A stretch of DNA of 64,000 nt from Macrolepiota albuminosa (GCA_027475525.1 JAMWFC010000116.1:1611826-1675825); one strand, 5' to 3'; counted from the first letter of the stretch, positions 1 to 10,620 are shown. Translations and numbers: made by a program. Notes: generated by a model from the sequence alone, not told the origin.

Positions 1-99
1 AGTTATCTAATTCACACCATCTGCACGGCATTCTGTGATGTCGAGTGTCGTGGGATGTACACTGTTGTGTGTGTGTCAATGAGAAGACGTATGCGGTCA

Positions 100-1722
100 C
101 TATTTAGGATGAAATAATCTATGGAAGAATGTTATGCGGACGCGGACAAATCGAGCGACTCGGCGTATGCAACTAATGATGTCGAATACCCATGGATATT
201 CACAGATACGCCGCAAAAATTTAAGGTACGGCGGAACAGGAGGCTCACGAAAAGCTGTCCATTTTTCCACAAAATTAGGATCAAGGCCTGCCCATCGATC
301 GTAGGTATCATAAAGCCCAGCTGTACCATTGGATCGAGGTATCAAAGAGGAGAGTATACGTTCAGGTGTTTGCGGAAGGACCTCTTGTTCAAAAAATTGT
401 AAGGCTTCTGAGGCTTTAAACCGCCGTTCAATGTATCGGGTTGTCATCTTGTCGAATAAGGGTGCCAGCATGGGAACGGTCCGCGTCATATGCTAAAAGT
501 CATGCGATCAGACTTTTTTAAGCAGGTGAAGGAGTGCTGGCCTACTTGAAACTCGTGACAGAACATGATACCTAGCATCCCGACATCGAAGGCAAAGGGG
601 TTAAAATCAAACTCGCCCTGCGACGTATCTGCTGGGGCTTGAAAACACAATGTGTTAAAAGCTATATGGCTGGGGAGACGACACTCGTCCAGGGACATTG
701 TCGGCGGAAATATTGTGGAACCATCGAAATCACAAAGCGCGTAAGTCAATTTACTTTGTGAGCGTAGCAACCGACGAAAGGGATTGCTTCTGTCGAAGTC
801 TCTGTCAAGATGATTGACTAGAATGTTGCTTGTCTTGATGTCCTGGGCCAAAGACGTATTAGAGGAAATCGAACCGTGAATATGGCTACGTACTCCATGA
901 AATATTCTGTGTTCATGAAGGAAAGACAGTCCCTGACAGCAAAATAAGGACCGGTTCAGTGAAGGGTAGTAAAAACTGCACCTTTAATAGACAGTGTATG
1001 AAATGAAAAACTTCATGTATACTTTCAAGAGGAGGACCGAGAGGTATCGTACCCCACCTTGTTCGCGAGCTCTCGGTAAGCAACTTGTCCATATATGGAT
1101 GATACCCCTACCTAGGCATGATAGCAAGCCAATGTCCTTCATACGGAAGAAGATCCAGAACTGGTATCACATTACAAAAGTCATTTATGGAGCGCGGTAT
1201 TCCTTGGTTCTGGAGGTATCTCAGAACACGAAACTCTTCACTGTCGTTGAGTATTGCTTTCACTGCAACATGGCGCCCGCACTGATCTTGAGCAAAACTA
1301 ACAGTGGCCTGCCAGCCCGGGAGAAATCATCGGCATGGTTGTGAATATTAGAAAAAAAGAAAGAAAGAAAGAAAGAGAAAAGATCGCAAGGTACGTACCC
1401 GATGACCAATGTATGCGTGAAAAGGCGGGAATCCTTTAGGGCTAACGTTTTTTAGGCCGCCGTGATAACCGCCTTCATATGGATAGGGAAAAACAGTCTC
1501 TTGTGCTTCTGCACCTGGCGGATACATTTCAACAACAAGATCACCGTCGTTTTCAGGTTTATGCCGATGATACAAAGTGTAACCATGTTCAAGAAACCAC
1601 GACCTGACGCGATCTGAGTCCCACCAGGTGGCTCTCCGACAGAGCAATTGGTAAAATCCTGGGTCTCCCTCCGGTGGGCCCTTACGAAGTAAGGAGTCTA
1701 GATTATCGTACAACGAGGACAT
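100..1722 (-). CDS. Fungal protein kinase-like protein, five-exon model
   Basis: My splice model is exons 1722-1399, 1308-1112, 975-894, 842-546 and 492-100, giving about 430 aa. All four introns have GT..AG ends (90, 136, 51 and 53 nt). Visible kinase features in order are FAQD..GRHVAVK (VAVK lysine, exon 2), EEFRVL, NVIPVLDLLPYEGHWLAIMP (hinge region), FLHEHRIFHGDIKTSN (catalytic loop with HGD in place of HRD, created exactly by splicing exon 3 to exon 4), CDFDGS (DFD in place of DFG) and PMLAPLFDKMTTR (C-lobe). This matches the large family of basidiomycete kinase-like proteins known for variant HRD and DFG motifs. Substrate and activity cannot be inferred. Intron 1 holds a CTTT microsatellite as its pyrimidine tract. 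Intron 2 is the weakest call, because family members usually have more residues between the hinge and FLHE, so a small exon may be missing. Higher CpG content and an intact frame suggest a live gene. Confidence 0.75.
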
Positions 1723-2060
1723 GATGTAGGGGCAAAGGTGACTTTCACTGCTTGAAGGGCAGTCAGTACTGTGTCAATGGACAAACAATACGTTTCACAC
1801 ACGGCTAAAATTTGTCAGCATTACATAAGTCCAGGGGGCACATGTTACGCACCGGAGAAATCCGAGGTACGAGGTTGGGGGAGGTTACCGAGGGTCTCAA
1901 ACATGAAAAATTTTTAGCCAGAATCTATGCTTGCAGAGCTTGTCCTGGGTTGTCAGACACATTAATTCACATTGATTATGAGTATTTAATGTGTACAGAG
2001 CATGAAATAAGCATTGTTGATGCTCAAGAGGCCTTGCTACAGCTAGCAAGCAGTGAATTA
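1723..2060. other. Intergenic stretch, no supported gene
   Basis: This is the upstream side of the kinase gene followed by AT-rich DNA. An open frame of 87 codons from 1812 runs into the MITE at 2061 and its last codons come from the element end. It resembles nothing I know. The similar-looking DNA right of the MITE (2830-3010) may be the other half of the interrupted locus. Confidence 0.4.
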
Positions 2061-2827
2061 CAGCCATTTTCATAACGTTAGACACCTTTGAGTTCCGCTT
2101 GTTTAGTTGTTTGGGTCTGATATCCGCGATGCCGGGCTTGCTGCCGAAACATAACTACTACTCGTGTAAGCTAGCACAGCTTTTTACTTCTTCCTCAATG
2201 AGGTGTCACATATCGAGGGAGTTGAAGAAACTGATTCCAGGACTTGCGCTTGTCAGGGAGTATTGATACAAGATGTCCAAGAACCCACTGGTGTGATGTC
2301 AGAACTATGAAACGCATTCGGACAACATATCGTCGGACTGGTGATGTAGCTCCACAGTTGATGGATGAACTGAAATACTCAATGGCTTCAGACCGATTTA
2401 TATATTACTAATACCACCTCAAGCTACATGATCCATAGTGTTTGTGATGTGAATTTACTGGTGAGAGACTGCAACGAGGTTTTCTCAAGCAGCGGAAGTG
2501 GAGGGTCCTAGTAATAAAGGACGTTATCATTCGGCAAGCCCGGCATCGTGGATATCAGACCCAAACAACTAAACAAGCAGAACTCAAAGGTGTCTACAGC
2601 TATTTTCATAACAATAGACCCCTTCAATTTTTTGGCTCCTTGTTTAGTTGTTTGGCTGCAACTGATTTAAAATCACATTACCTAATATATATGAGTACAG
2701 ATGCACTCTCATATTGGAATCCCAGCAAGCCCAGCAGAAGCTAATATCAGCCAAACAACTAAACAAGGAGCCAGAGTCGAAGGGGTCTATCGTTATGAAA
2801 ATAGCTGTAACATTATGAAAATGGCTG
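2061..2827. mobile_element. MITE 1 (TA-target, long terminal inverted repeats)
   Basis: The left end starts CAGCCATTTTCATAAC right after a TA dinucleotide (2059-2060). The right end is the inverted complement and is followed by TA (2828-2829). The inverted repeat is about 90 bp: GATATCCGCGATGCCGGGC near 2120 reappears inverted near 2540 with a few transitions. No transposase ORF lies inside. TA duplication and CAG-type termini fit the Tc1/mariner superfamily (inference). Its right repeat is interrupted by MITE 2. Removing MITE 2 and one TA restores a right terminus that differs from the left at one position (ACG versus ACA). Confidence 0.85.
2597..2807. mobile_element. MITE 2, nested in MITE 1 terminal repeat
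   Basis: A 211-bp element bounded by CAGCTATTTTCATAAC and its inverted complement, flanked on both sides by TA (2595-2596 and 2808-2809). Its inverted repeats (about 60 bp each) contain TTGTTTAGTTGTTTGG, also present in MITE 1, so the two belong to one family. It sits at a TA within the right terminal repeat of MITE 1, so it inserted later. No coding capacity. Confidence 0.88.
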
Positions 2828-2829
2828 TA

Positions 2830-3430
2830 ACAGCTTCTCAAATCCCAAACAAGTGACAGCTATATTGCATCTCATCAGATGGTGATTCTCGCTGGCACAG
2901 AGCTTTGATTTCAATGATGTTAAATCAAAAGCTTAATGCAGACAGTGCAATTTATCCGATCCTTGCACTACTTGCTCTTTTCAACTTGTTCTGTGACGAC
3001 AATGAATTAACCTACCTGAGGAATGACAATTAAAAAGAAGGATTTGCTCCTATGTAAAAGCCCAGGATGTATTGAAAGAGTATGTTTGAATTTCCTTCAA
3101 TGAGAATACCTATGATTATTTAATCATCTTTCACAGTATCATTTAAAATGCCTTGGACTCCTCCAAAAACCATTGGAAAACTGGTTCTGTGATTCTGAAT
3201 ATTGAAAAAATGCTGGATTACAAGTAGTTAATTGTTCAAAAAGATGACAGTAGTTTGTCAGTAGTCAGTCTTACTCTTTATATCAATTTTAAAATCACAA
3301 ATTCCAAATATAGTAAGGGGTAGGGGGGGGAGTTCCGAGCAGCCTTAACTCCAAGATATAACCTTGTACCTCTGTATATTTTTTTTGCATATCTCTTGAA
3401 TGTGTCAAATGAAGATGTTTTTTCATAATT
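2830..3430. other. AT-rich gene-less DNA
   Basis: No open frame, RNA gene or clear repeat. The only notable feature is a short G-run near 3320 (GGGGTAGGGGGGGG). Confidence 0.4.
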
Positions 3431-3754
3431 TCACTAGGTGCAGGAAACAATATTCTTTTTCAAAATAATGTAAAAACATGGTAAAAATAATCCAATTAAT
3501 TTCAGATTTTTATTTCAATATTTTTGTTAAAATTAGAAAAAAAAATTAACTGAACTTAAAAGAATAAGAGAATAAATTGCCACAAGAGGCTTCACTGGGT
3601 GCAGAGAATGATATTCTTTGGCATAACAATGTTAAAACACTCTAAAAATGATCCAATTAATTTCAGAATTTTGTTTGAATATTTCTGATAAAATTATTGA
3701 AAGAATATTTTGACTAAACTCAAAAGAATGAGAGAACAAATTGCCACAAAAGGC
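3431..3754. repeat. Degenerate tandem repeat, two units of about 161-164 bp
   Basis: The unit starting TCACTAGGTGCAGG (3431) recurs as TCACTGGGTGCAGAG (3592). Shared landmarks follow in the same order: AATATTCTTT / GATATTCTTT, ATCCAATTAATTTCAGA, and TTGCCACAAGAGGCTT / TTGCCACAAAAGGCTT. The units have diverged by substitutions and small indels, unlike the sharp 77-bp duplications elsewhere in the window. Confidence 0.75.
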
Positions 3755-4690
3755 TTGCTCTGATTCTTAGGCTTAGAAATGACCAACATAGTCCTCTCCA
3801 ATGCATTTGCAAGCATTATACCAAGTGCTCTTCAAAATCTGGTTACAATAGTTGGGTCCCTACTGCCACAACAACTTCCTAATGAACAACATTGGGTTTT
3901 GTACATCAATCCAGTTATACCACAACAGGCTGGCTTTGACCTGCAACCTCCTCAACAATACTTGCATGAACTGATTTATGATCTTTCAAATCTGGACTAT
4001 AATTATCATTATAATCCTTCTGTAGTGCATGTGCCCAACCTTCTATCAATTCAGACAGATTCAAAACTTCCTTTGCTCACAACTATTCTGAGATTTAATT
4101 TGTCTGCCAACTGGGGACTTTGGATTAATCTCCTGCAGCCTTGAAGAGGCTCTCCATCTTCCAGAGGAAGCACTAGACTTCTGTAAACTGAGTATGAGTG
4201 AAATGAGATGCATCTCTGCTTGTAGAGAAAGGCAATTTTTGTCTTGTAACTTCTGACATATTATGATGTTGTGTACTTAATATAATGATGTTTTTGGTTG
4301 GTTGTCTTCTGGTTGATCTTAAAATCTGTTCAGGGTTTCCAGCACTATTGAGTGTTGTGGTCTTGCTGCTTTGGGTAGTGGGCTTCTGTGCTTGATCCTT
4401 GGAACTGACCTTTTGCTTGGGCACTATCCTTTTTCATTTTTCTGAAGTAGATTCTCTTGGTGCAAATGAACTTTTGAATTAAACTTGAGGTGAACTTGAC
4501 TTGCTGGTCTATGAAATGGAACTTGATGACAGTGTTTCTTGTTAGTAAACTTTCCAAGCCAAAATTTCTCATGGTGGGCTCCAGATATAGTACTTGGGGG
4601 CAAGTTTTACTATAGTTCTAGAGCTTTCTTGTAGTTTCAGAAAGTCTCCTCTAATCTACACTAATGCTTGACAATAAACTTGATGTATTG
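3755..4690. other. AT-rich stretch with unsupported ORFs
   Basis: A 121-codon plus-strand frame (3779-4144) and two overlapping minus-strand frames (4173-4424 and 4345-4572) are open. None shows a motif, intron structure or similarity I recognise. Codon content follows the local AT bias. I list the stretch so it is not read as empty, without claiming a gene. Confidence 0.3.
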
Positions 4691-5075
4691 AAAAGTACTT
4701 TATAGAATATTAAATACTCTAAGATTAAGTGATTCACTCTCTGGGAACTACTAAGCCTTTGCCTATTAAAGGCCTGTCTAATCTCTGCTCTACTTGGACT
4801 ATATATATCCTTTTTACAGTGCACAGACCACTAGCTGCACATGACTTTTTGCTCCGGACCATCCAGCATTCCTAACCTAATTTGTTCTATTTTCTATTTT
4901 TTGTAATGCCTGTTTCAGTGCCATCATTCTGATCATCTCTTTTTTCATCCCTTCTTTGTATTTTTTCTTCATTCATTCTTTTCTTGTTTTCTTTTTCTAT
5001 TCATCTCTCCTTTGTTGAGTTGGTTCTTGCTCTGATCTGATCTGTATTTTCATTTTTTTTTACTTTCATGTCAAT
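4690..5075 (-). repeat. Repeat H, LTR-like, minus copy
   Basis: Segments match, in reverse complement, the copy near 10,240-10,560. Shared blocks are GTGATTCACTCTCTGGGAA, CTTTGCCTATTAAAGGCCTG, a TATA-like ACTATATATATCC, GTGCACAGACCACTA and GCCTGTTTCAGTGCCA. The TATA-like box about 30 nt before a conserved block suggests an LTR promoter (inference). Ends are not resolved. Confidence 0.55.
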
Positions 5076-5210
5076 TTCAGAGTTGGTTATAAGGGTCAGA
5101 CATTTTACTATGTATTTATAAACTTGATTATGCCAGTGATGATGTACAAAAGTTGGTCAGTAGCAGATACAGTTTATGGTTACTAACTAGGGAAAATATG
5201 CATTGGGCAT

Positions 5211-7212
5211 TGATAGGACCCCACACAGGCTAGGCACATCAACAGCAGGCTCAGCATTGGCTTCAAATACCTTGCTGCTGATAGGCTTCTACTTGGACTG
5301 AGCACATCAAGGGACATTATAAGTTGACCGACACTTGACATACTGGAGACTCTAGCGACCAGTTTGGATACAGAGCAGCCCTAGCTCTGTCACTCTATTG
5401 CAGGACTTATCCATTTACCCTAATTACCAGTTATCAGTCCTTCAGCACACTCTATTCATCTATTTCAAGGACCGAGGAGGCTCAGAATGTATAGTGCTAA
5501 CTCAATGATGGGAAGGGAACTCTGACCAAACTCTGATCACTTTCAGAAGGGGTCAGTAGTAGGTGCTGCCATTTGACAAGGCACCTCAATCAGAAGTCAA
5601 AAAGAATCAATGACAGTGGCACATGATATACTTAAATCCGACATCTGGACCTGTCAGGAATTGATACAATGAGTAGCACCGACATTAGCACTCATGGCAT
5701 CTGTCGAGGATTTTCTAACCATACCCCAGAACAGCCTGGCCAATCAGAATTATATTAAGAATGAGCAGACCTATATAATTCTAAGTCAATTTAGAGTTGC
5801 TGTTGGTTGCTATGGGTCATAATACCATTGGTCACCATCATTTATATGCTACAGGTCGCCATTGACAGGTCACTGTTAGAGGGAACCATGAGGAAAGGCA
5901 CTAAGAGATAGCACCACAGATGGACTTATTTTGGAAAACACAGTAGCGCATAGTATATAAGATAGCTACTTCACATGTACATAACAACAAATCATAACCT
6001 CTTGAGCACCCAGTTACACCTAGCATTCAAATTGTGCTAGCTCTGCCTGACTTCGTCACTAAGTTAGGTGCTAGCTTTGTCTATCTTGTCTTCATTGTTT
6101 ATGGTGCCACCTATAGGCACATTACGCTGCGCTACTCGTCTTTTTCTCTTTATTTTAGCTTAAGCTACAGCGCTTACCATTTGCCAGGTAGCACCTGAGG
6201 CACTATCATCTAGTGCATTGTTTTATCATATCTGCTTGAGCACACTGAAACCCTGTCAGGGCTCCTCACAATTATATACGCCAGGTGCTGAAGACAGTGT
6301 TGTACTGCATATATGTCCAGTGCACTCAACCACAGTTGGTGTCATCACCACATTTGTACCAGACTTGACATATGCAATTTATCCATTTTAGGCCATTCCC
6401 AATGGCCACATACAGCAACCATCAAGATCAATCAGTGATAGTGCTGGCAGTAGCTGGAATGACAGCTGGCATCACACCACCAGTAAGCCTTGACAGGTGG
6501 TGCTAATTAATCAGCACATGGCCTAGCTAGCCAATGACAGTGCTTACAAATTAGGGATAATGCAATTTACTTGTGATAGATGGCCTGACATTTCATCTTG
6601 GTGCATGATAGCACTTGGTGATCTCAAGACATTCAGAATAGACAGCTAGCTTGTAATTTCTTTTTATTTAGTTTAATTCATGGCATTTACTTATATTCCT
6701 ACTGCTTCACCCTGCCTTGGTGATGCCTAGTCACTTGGCAATGGGGAACTTAGTTTTACTATAAATACTTATCAGTCAATAGTTAACATAGAACAGAGTA
6801 CTCCGTTTACACCCCTCAGTTCACCTCATGATCCAGATTTTTTTTTGAGCTGACTAAGTTCATAGTTGTCAACTGTCTGAACACTTTTAGCCTGCTTACT
6901 GCAGTTATGCTTACAGAACTTTCATGCCTTGCACCTATGGCAGACATTATGCAGCTTAGTCATTGCTAAGCCCCTAGCTTTCTTATTGCACCTCTTGCTG
7001 CACTTATGCTAAGATTCACTTAGTCCTCCCAGGCACATTTATCCTTAGCACATTTCCTTACCAACACCCTTGCCAACTTTTTTTCAATAACTTTTCTGAC
7101 TTGTTCTCTGAGACCTGTCTGGGACTCTCTCAAAAATATGTAGTGTGCCCAATGCTTACTAGTTAGTAGCCGTAAACCATATCTGCTACTGACCAACTTC
7201 TGAATATTATCA
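5211..7212 (+). mobile_element. Solo LTR of family C, nested (middle doll)
   Basis: It begins TGATAGGACCCCACACAGG and ends TATTATCA, with target duplication GCAT/GTAT. Similarity to the C LTRs at 50,700 and 63,260 runs throughout, for example a TTCTCTGGGACCTG-like block and a TATA-type TACTATAAATACTTA. It is split by a B-family LTR at 5279-6347; about 929 bp remain without it. The empty-site version of that split is visible in the third C copy at 8260 (CTTGCTGCATTTG). Strongly CpG-depleted, so old. Confidence 0.82.
5279..6347 (+). mobile_element. Solo LTR of family B (innermost doll)
   Basis: It begins TGATAGGCTTCTACT and ends GGTGTCATCA. It aligns over its full length with the 5' LTR of element B at 46,308-47,378 (1069 versus 1071 bp), with CpG-type transitions. 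Flanks are CTGC (5275-5278) and CCAC (6348-6351). Comparison with the uninterrupted C LTR at 8260 shows that exactly 4 bp were duplicated, now with two mismatches. No internal coding region, so a solo LTR. Confidence 0.85.
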
Positions 7213-7351
7213 GTATGCTAAGTGTTTTGAGGGAGTCCTGGACAGGTCCCAGAGAACAAGTCAGAAAAGTTATTGAAAGTCAGTAAGGAGTGTTGGTAAG
7301 AGCAGTCAGCAAGGATGTTAGTAAGAAAGTGCACTAAGGGTAAATGCACCC

Positions 7352-7505
7352 AGGAGAACTAAGAGAGGTTTGACATAAGTAAGGCAAGAAGTGTGGTAAG
7401 AAATTAAGAGTTTAGCAATAACTAAGCTAGGAGAACTAAGAGAGGTTTGACATAAGTAAGGCAAGAAGTGTGGTAAGAAATTAAGAGTTTAGCAATAACT
7501 AAGCT
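7352..7505. repeat. Exact 77-bp tandem duplication
   Basis: 7352-7428 and 7429-7505 are identical over all 77 bases. The surrounding LTR is old and mutated, so two identical units are unexpected. Other C LTRs lack the duplicate. See the finding on 77-bp duplications: probably an assembly join. Confidence 0.95.
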
Positions 7506-8259
7506 TCATAATACCTGCTATAAATGCAAGGCATGTAGGTTGCATATCTGTAACTGTGGCAAGCAGGCTAAGAGTATTCAGACACTTGGCAACTTGTTAG
7601 CTTAAGTTAGCACAAATGAAATGTGAACTAGAAAGTGAACTGAGTGGAGATGAGATGTGATCTGAGTACTCTGTTGTTCCTTACTATTGACAATTGGTAA
7701 ATATTTATCGTAAAATAAATTTCCCATCACCAAGTGACTAAGCATCACCAAGGCAGAATGAAGTAATATGAATGTAAGTAGATACTGTGAATTAAACTAA
7801 ATAAAAGGAAATTAACAAGTTGGCTATCCATTCCAAATGTCTTGAGATTGCCAAGCATTGTTACATGCCAAGATGAAATGCTAGGCTGCCAATTATGAGG
7901 AGATTGCCATCATTCTGAACTCTGAGCAGCTGCCATCAGTTGGCTAGACCCTGTGCCAGCAGGTTAATGCCACCTGTCAGCTATCATTCTAGCTGCCACT
8001 AGCACTATTACTGATCAGACTAGTTGGTTGCTGTGCATGGCCATTGAAAATGGTCTAAAATGGATAAATTGCATGTGCCAAGTTTGAAACAAGTGTGGCA
8101 AGCTGTCTGGAGCTGATGCTGAGCCTGCTATTGATGCACCTAGCCTGTGTGAGGTTCTATCACCAGTAGTATTTGCAATCACCACATATCAATTCAACTC
8201 TATTCTTGATTTTAGTTGTATGAATCATATAATTAAAGAGAGAAAATATTGTTAGATGT

Positions 8260-8930
8260 TGATAGGACTCCACACATGCTAGGCACATCAATAGCAGGCT
8301 CAGCATTGGCTCCAAATATCTTGCTGCATTTGTTTTGAACTTGGCATGTACCATTTATCTATTTTTAGGCCTTACTCAACAGCCATGCATGGCAAGCAAT
8401 AGATCTAATTAGTGATAGCATCAGCAGCAGCTGGAATGATAGCTGACAGGTGGCACTAATCTGCTGGCACAGAATCCAGCTAACTGATGACAGCTGTTAA
8501 GAGTCAAAATGATGGCAATTTCTCTGTAACTGGCAGCCTGGTGTTTCATCTTGGCACATGACACTGCTTGGCAACCTCAAGGTATTCAGGTGGACAGTCA
8601 ACTTGTTTATTTCTTCTTTATTTAGTTTAATTCACAGTATCTACTTTCATTCATATCAGTTTACTCTTTCTTGGTAACACTTAGTCACTTGGCAATGGAG
8701 AACTCATTTTTACTATAAGCACTTACCATTTGTCAATAGTAAAACAAACAGAGTATCCAGTTTACACTTCATTTCTGCTCAGTTTACCTTACATTTCAGA
8801 TCTCATTTGCACTGACTTAGTTAAAAGTCACCAAGTATCTGAACATCTCTAGTTTGCTTGCCACAGTTATGCTTATGAAATCTACATGTCTTGCACCTAC
8901 AACAAGTAATACACAGCTTAGCCAATGCAG
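8260..8930 (+). mobile_element. Family C LTR, 3'-truncated copy
   Basis: It begins TGATAGGACTCCACACATG and follows the other C LTRs through GGCTCAGCATTGG, the TTTACTATAAGCACTTACC promoter-like block and TGTCTTGCACCTA. Similarity is lost near 8,925, just before the SEC22-like pseudogene. It lacks the insertion found at the matching position of the copy at 5211 and so serves as the empty-site reference. Confidence 0.75.
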
Positions 8931-8987
8931 TTTGTGCCTCAAGGTCCCAGCTCTGGTTTATGCTGAATTGTCTCTGCTGCACTTTAG

Positions 8988-9558
8988 TTACCTCATATCA
9001 GACAATGTTGTGTTCCTCACAATAGCAGACAAGTCCTATCCTTGTAAACTTGCCTTCTCTTACCTAGATGAGTTGTCAAAGAAGTTTTTCATAATGTATG
9101 GTCTGAAGGTCAAATCTGTTTGCAAACTATACACATTTGTTAGTTTTGGTTCATTGCTACTTCTTTCATTAACCCCAATCCAGATCTTAATATTTTGCAG
9201 ACACATTTATGTCAAAGACTGCGCAACTTTACTATATTATATGGACAGCTGCCACAATGTCTAGCCTCAACAAATTCAATGACAATCTACAAGACGTGAC
9301 AAGGATTATAACTAAAAACATGGAGGAGCTTCTGTAGCATGGTGACTTGCTTAACCATACATGAATTCCTAGATTCTTTTTGCCTTCTAGTAAATCTTGG
9401 TAGGTATGTTGCATTTGCTGACATCACTCAAGTCTGATACTGAGAAGTACCAGAAAGCAGCAAGAAATATCAATTTCAATGCCATGTTATGTCATTACAC
9501 ACCACTAGAAACAGTTGGGCTGCTTGTAATTATATTGTTGTACTGGAGATTTGGATGA
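8988..9558 (+). pseudogene. SEC22: SEC22-like R-SNARE, decayed host gene
   Basis: Recognised by Sec22 signatures in order. The longin domain YLISDNVVFLTIADKSYP with LAFSYLDELSKKF is in the exon 8988-9148. A 52-nt GT..AG intron follows (9149-9200), across which the split codon gives FDTFMSKTAQLY. The SNARE motif then reads LNKFNDNLQDVTRIITKN and MEELL, TAG (9335-9337), HGD. Next come LTSLKSDTEKYQKAARN and a C-terminal membrane anchor (GLLVIILLYWRFG, stop 9556-9558). In the family the position of the TAG is tryptophan in LLWRGD. A G-to-A change turned TGG into TAG, and the next codon reads His rather than Arg. Sec22 proteins drive ER-Golgi vesicle fusion; this copy should be dead unless spliced around. 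The N-terminal exon is missing or replaced by the LTR to the left. Confidence 0.82.
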
Positions 9559-9955
9559 TATACCTACTATATTCAAATAATCTGTTTTGAGCTTCCTTTG
9601 TTTTTGACATAGCTTTCCCATACAGATCTTAACACCCAACCACTCAAGCACTATTATAGGTTCAAGTCTAGTGCTTACATTCTTTTCTTTCCTAGACCAA
9701 ATCATGCAATAAGCAGCATCTCCTTATAAAGCCATCTTGCCCTACCAATGATACGACGCTGTACCAGCAGTCAGGGACAAAACATGCACCAGAAGTCAAA
9801 ATAAACATTTGATTATAGGCTGAAAACTGTAAGCCTCCTGGTAGCAGTCTCAACAAATATCTATCTCCGAAAATATCCCAACAAATACACAGAAAAGTAC
9901 AGAACAACAGGCAGGGACCGGCTCAAACTATCAGCTCAACAATAGTCTAACCACT
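9559..9955. other. Gene-less stretch downstream of the SEC22-like relic
   Basis: No supported gene. Two minus-strand frames of 66 and 71 codons have no recognisable content. It may be the former 3' flank of the SEC22-like gene. Confidence 0.35.
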
Positions 9956-9985
9956 GTCATGGAGAGGAAAAGCATGGAAGCTGGT

Positions 9986-10165
9986 AATGGACGGAACAGG
10001 ATGAAATTGGGAAATTATTATATTCATTCGATATTGTAATTCTCAATTTCATCATCAAATCAGTCAATGTTCGGCAATGGACGGAATAGGATGAAATTGG
10101 GAAATTATTATATTCATTCAATATTATAATTCTCAATTTCATCGTCAAATCAGTCAATGTTCGAT
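9986..10165. repeat. Diverged 90-bp tandem duplication
   Basis: AATGGACGGAACAGGATG (9986) recurs as AATGGACGGAATAGGATG (10,076) with period 90. The two units differ mainly by transitions (for example ATTCGATATTG versus ATTCAATATTA). Their ends resemble the block at 10,560-10,615 (CGTCATCAAAGTCAGT), so this may be the end of an LTR of repeat H. Confidence 0.8.
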
Positions 10166-10239
10166 TTGACAACAAGGAGGGGAAAAGGAAAGAAGTAGGG
10201 GATGCAGGGAGGCACTCAAAGAGGAAAGAAGGATCCATG

Positions 10240-10620
10240 AATTAGATCAGGCTAAATGGAGCTCAAGCAAATGGAGAAGCGGCAATCAGAAACATCCGGA
10301 AGAATGGTGGAACGGGTGGCACTGAAACAGGCCTCCCAAAAGGGAAATTGGACTATCAAATACGTTCTGGAAGTGGGAGAGTTTCTGACAAAGAGTCATA
10401 TGTAGATAGTGGTCTGTGCACCAGAAAAACAGTATAAATAGCCCAAGTTTAGTAGAGAATAGACAGGCAATTGATAGGCAAAGGCTCGGTGATTCCCAGG
10501 GAGTGAATCGCTTAGGCCGGAGTTTGTTAAGAAACCTCGGCGTTTTGCAAAATTATTAAATGCATTCAAGATAATAATTATCCCTTTTCGTCATCAAAGT
10601 CAGTGTGAATTCAAGGTCAT
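10240..10620 (+). repeat. Repeat H, LTR-like, plus copy
   Basis: Reverse complement of blocks at 4690-5075. It contains CAGTATAAATAGCCC, a TATA-type promoter signal, then GACAGGCAATTGATAGGCAAAGG, GATTCCCAGGGAGTGAATCG and GTCATCAAAGTCAGTG. Both copies lack coding sequence. Probably a solo LTR; the exact termini are not defined. Confidence 0.55.

Larger units (their letters stand above)
5137..8162 (-). mobile_element. Solo LTR of family C, interrupted (outermost doll)
   Basis: The LTR runs 5137-5210 and resumes at 7217-8162. Read on the plus strand it begins TGATGATG and ends CTATCA, and it is flanked by a perfect 4-bp duplication CCAG (5133-5136 and 8163-8166). At position 5210 a second family C LTR is inserted, with GCAT at the left and GTAT (7213-7216) at the right. 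Collapsing that duplication gives GGGCATGCTAAGTG, which also occurs in the related LTR D near 23,670, confirming the join. It also carries an exact 77-bp tandem duplication (separate entry). About 943 bp without the insertions and the duplicate. Confidence 0.85.

Noticed and set aside
1355..1380. AAAG microsatellite as a regulatory repeat
   Set aside because: It lies inside intron 1 of the kinase gene and acts plausibly as its pyrimidine tract on the coding strand. Simple repeat only.
3779..4572. ORFs of 121, 83 and 75 codons as host genes
   Set aside because: No recognisable domain, biased AT composition, mutually overlapping frames and no intron logic.
5137..8162. Large palindrome or hairpin element suggested by the inverted similarity around 7212
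   Set aside because: Fully explained by one C LTR inserted in opposite orientation into another, with both target duplications found.
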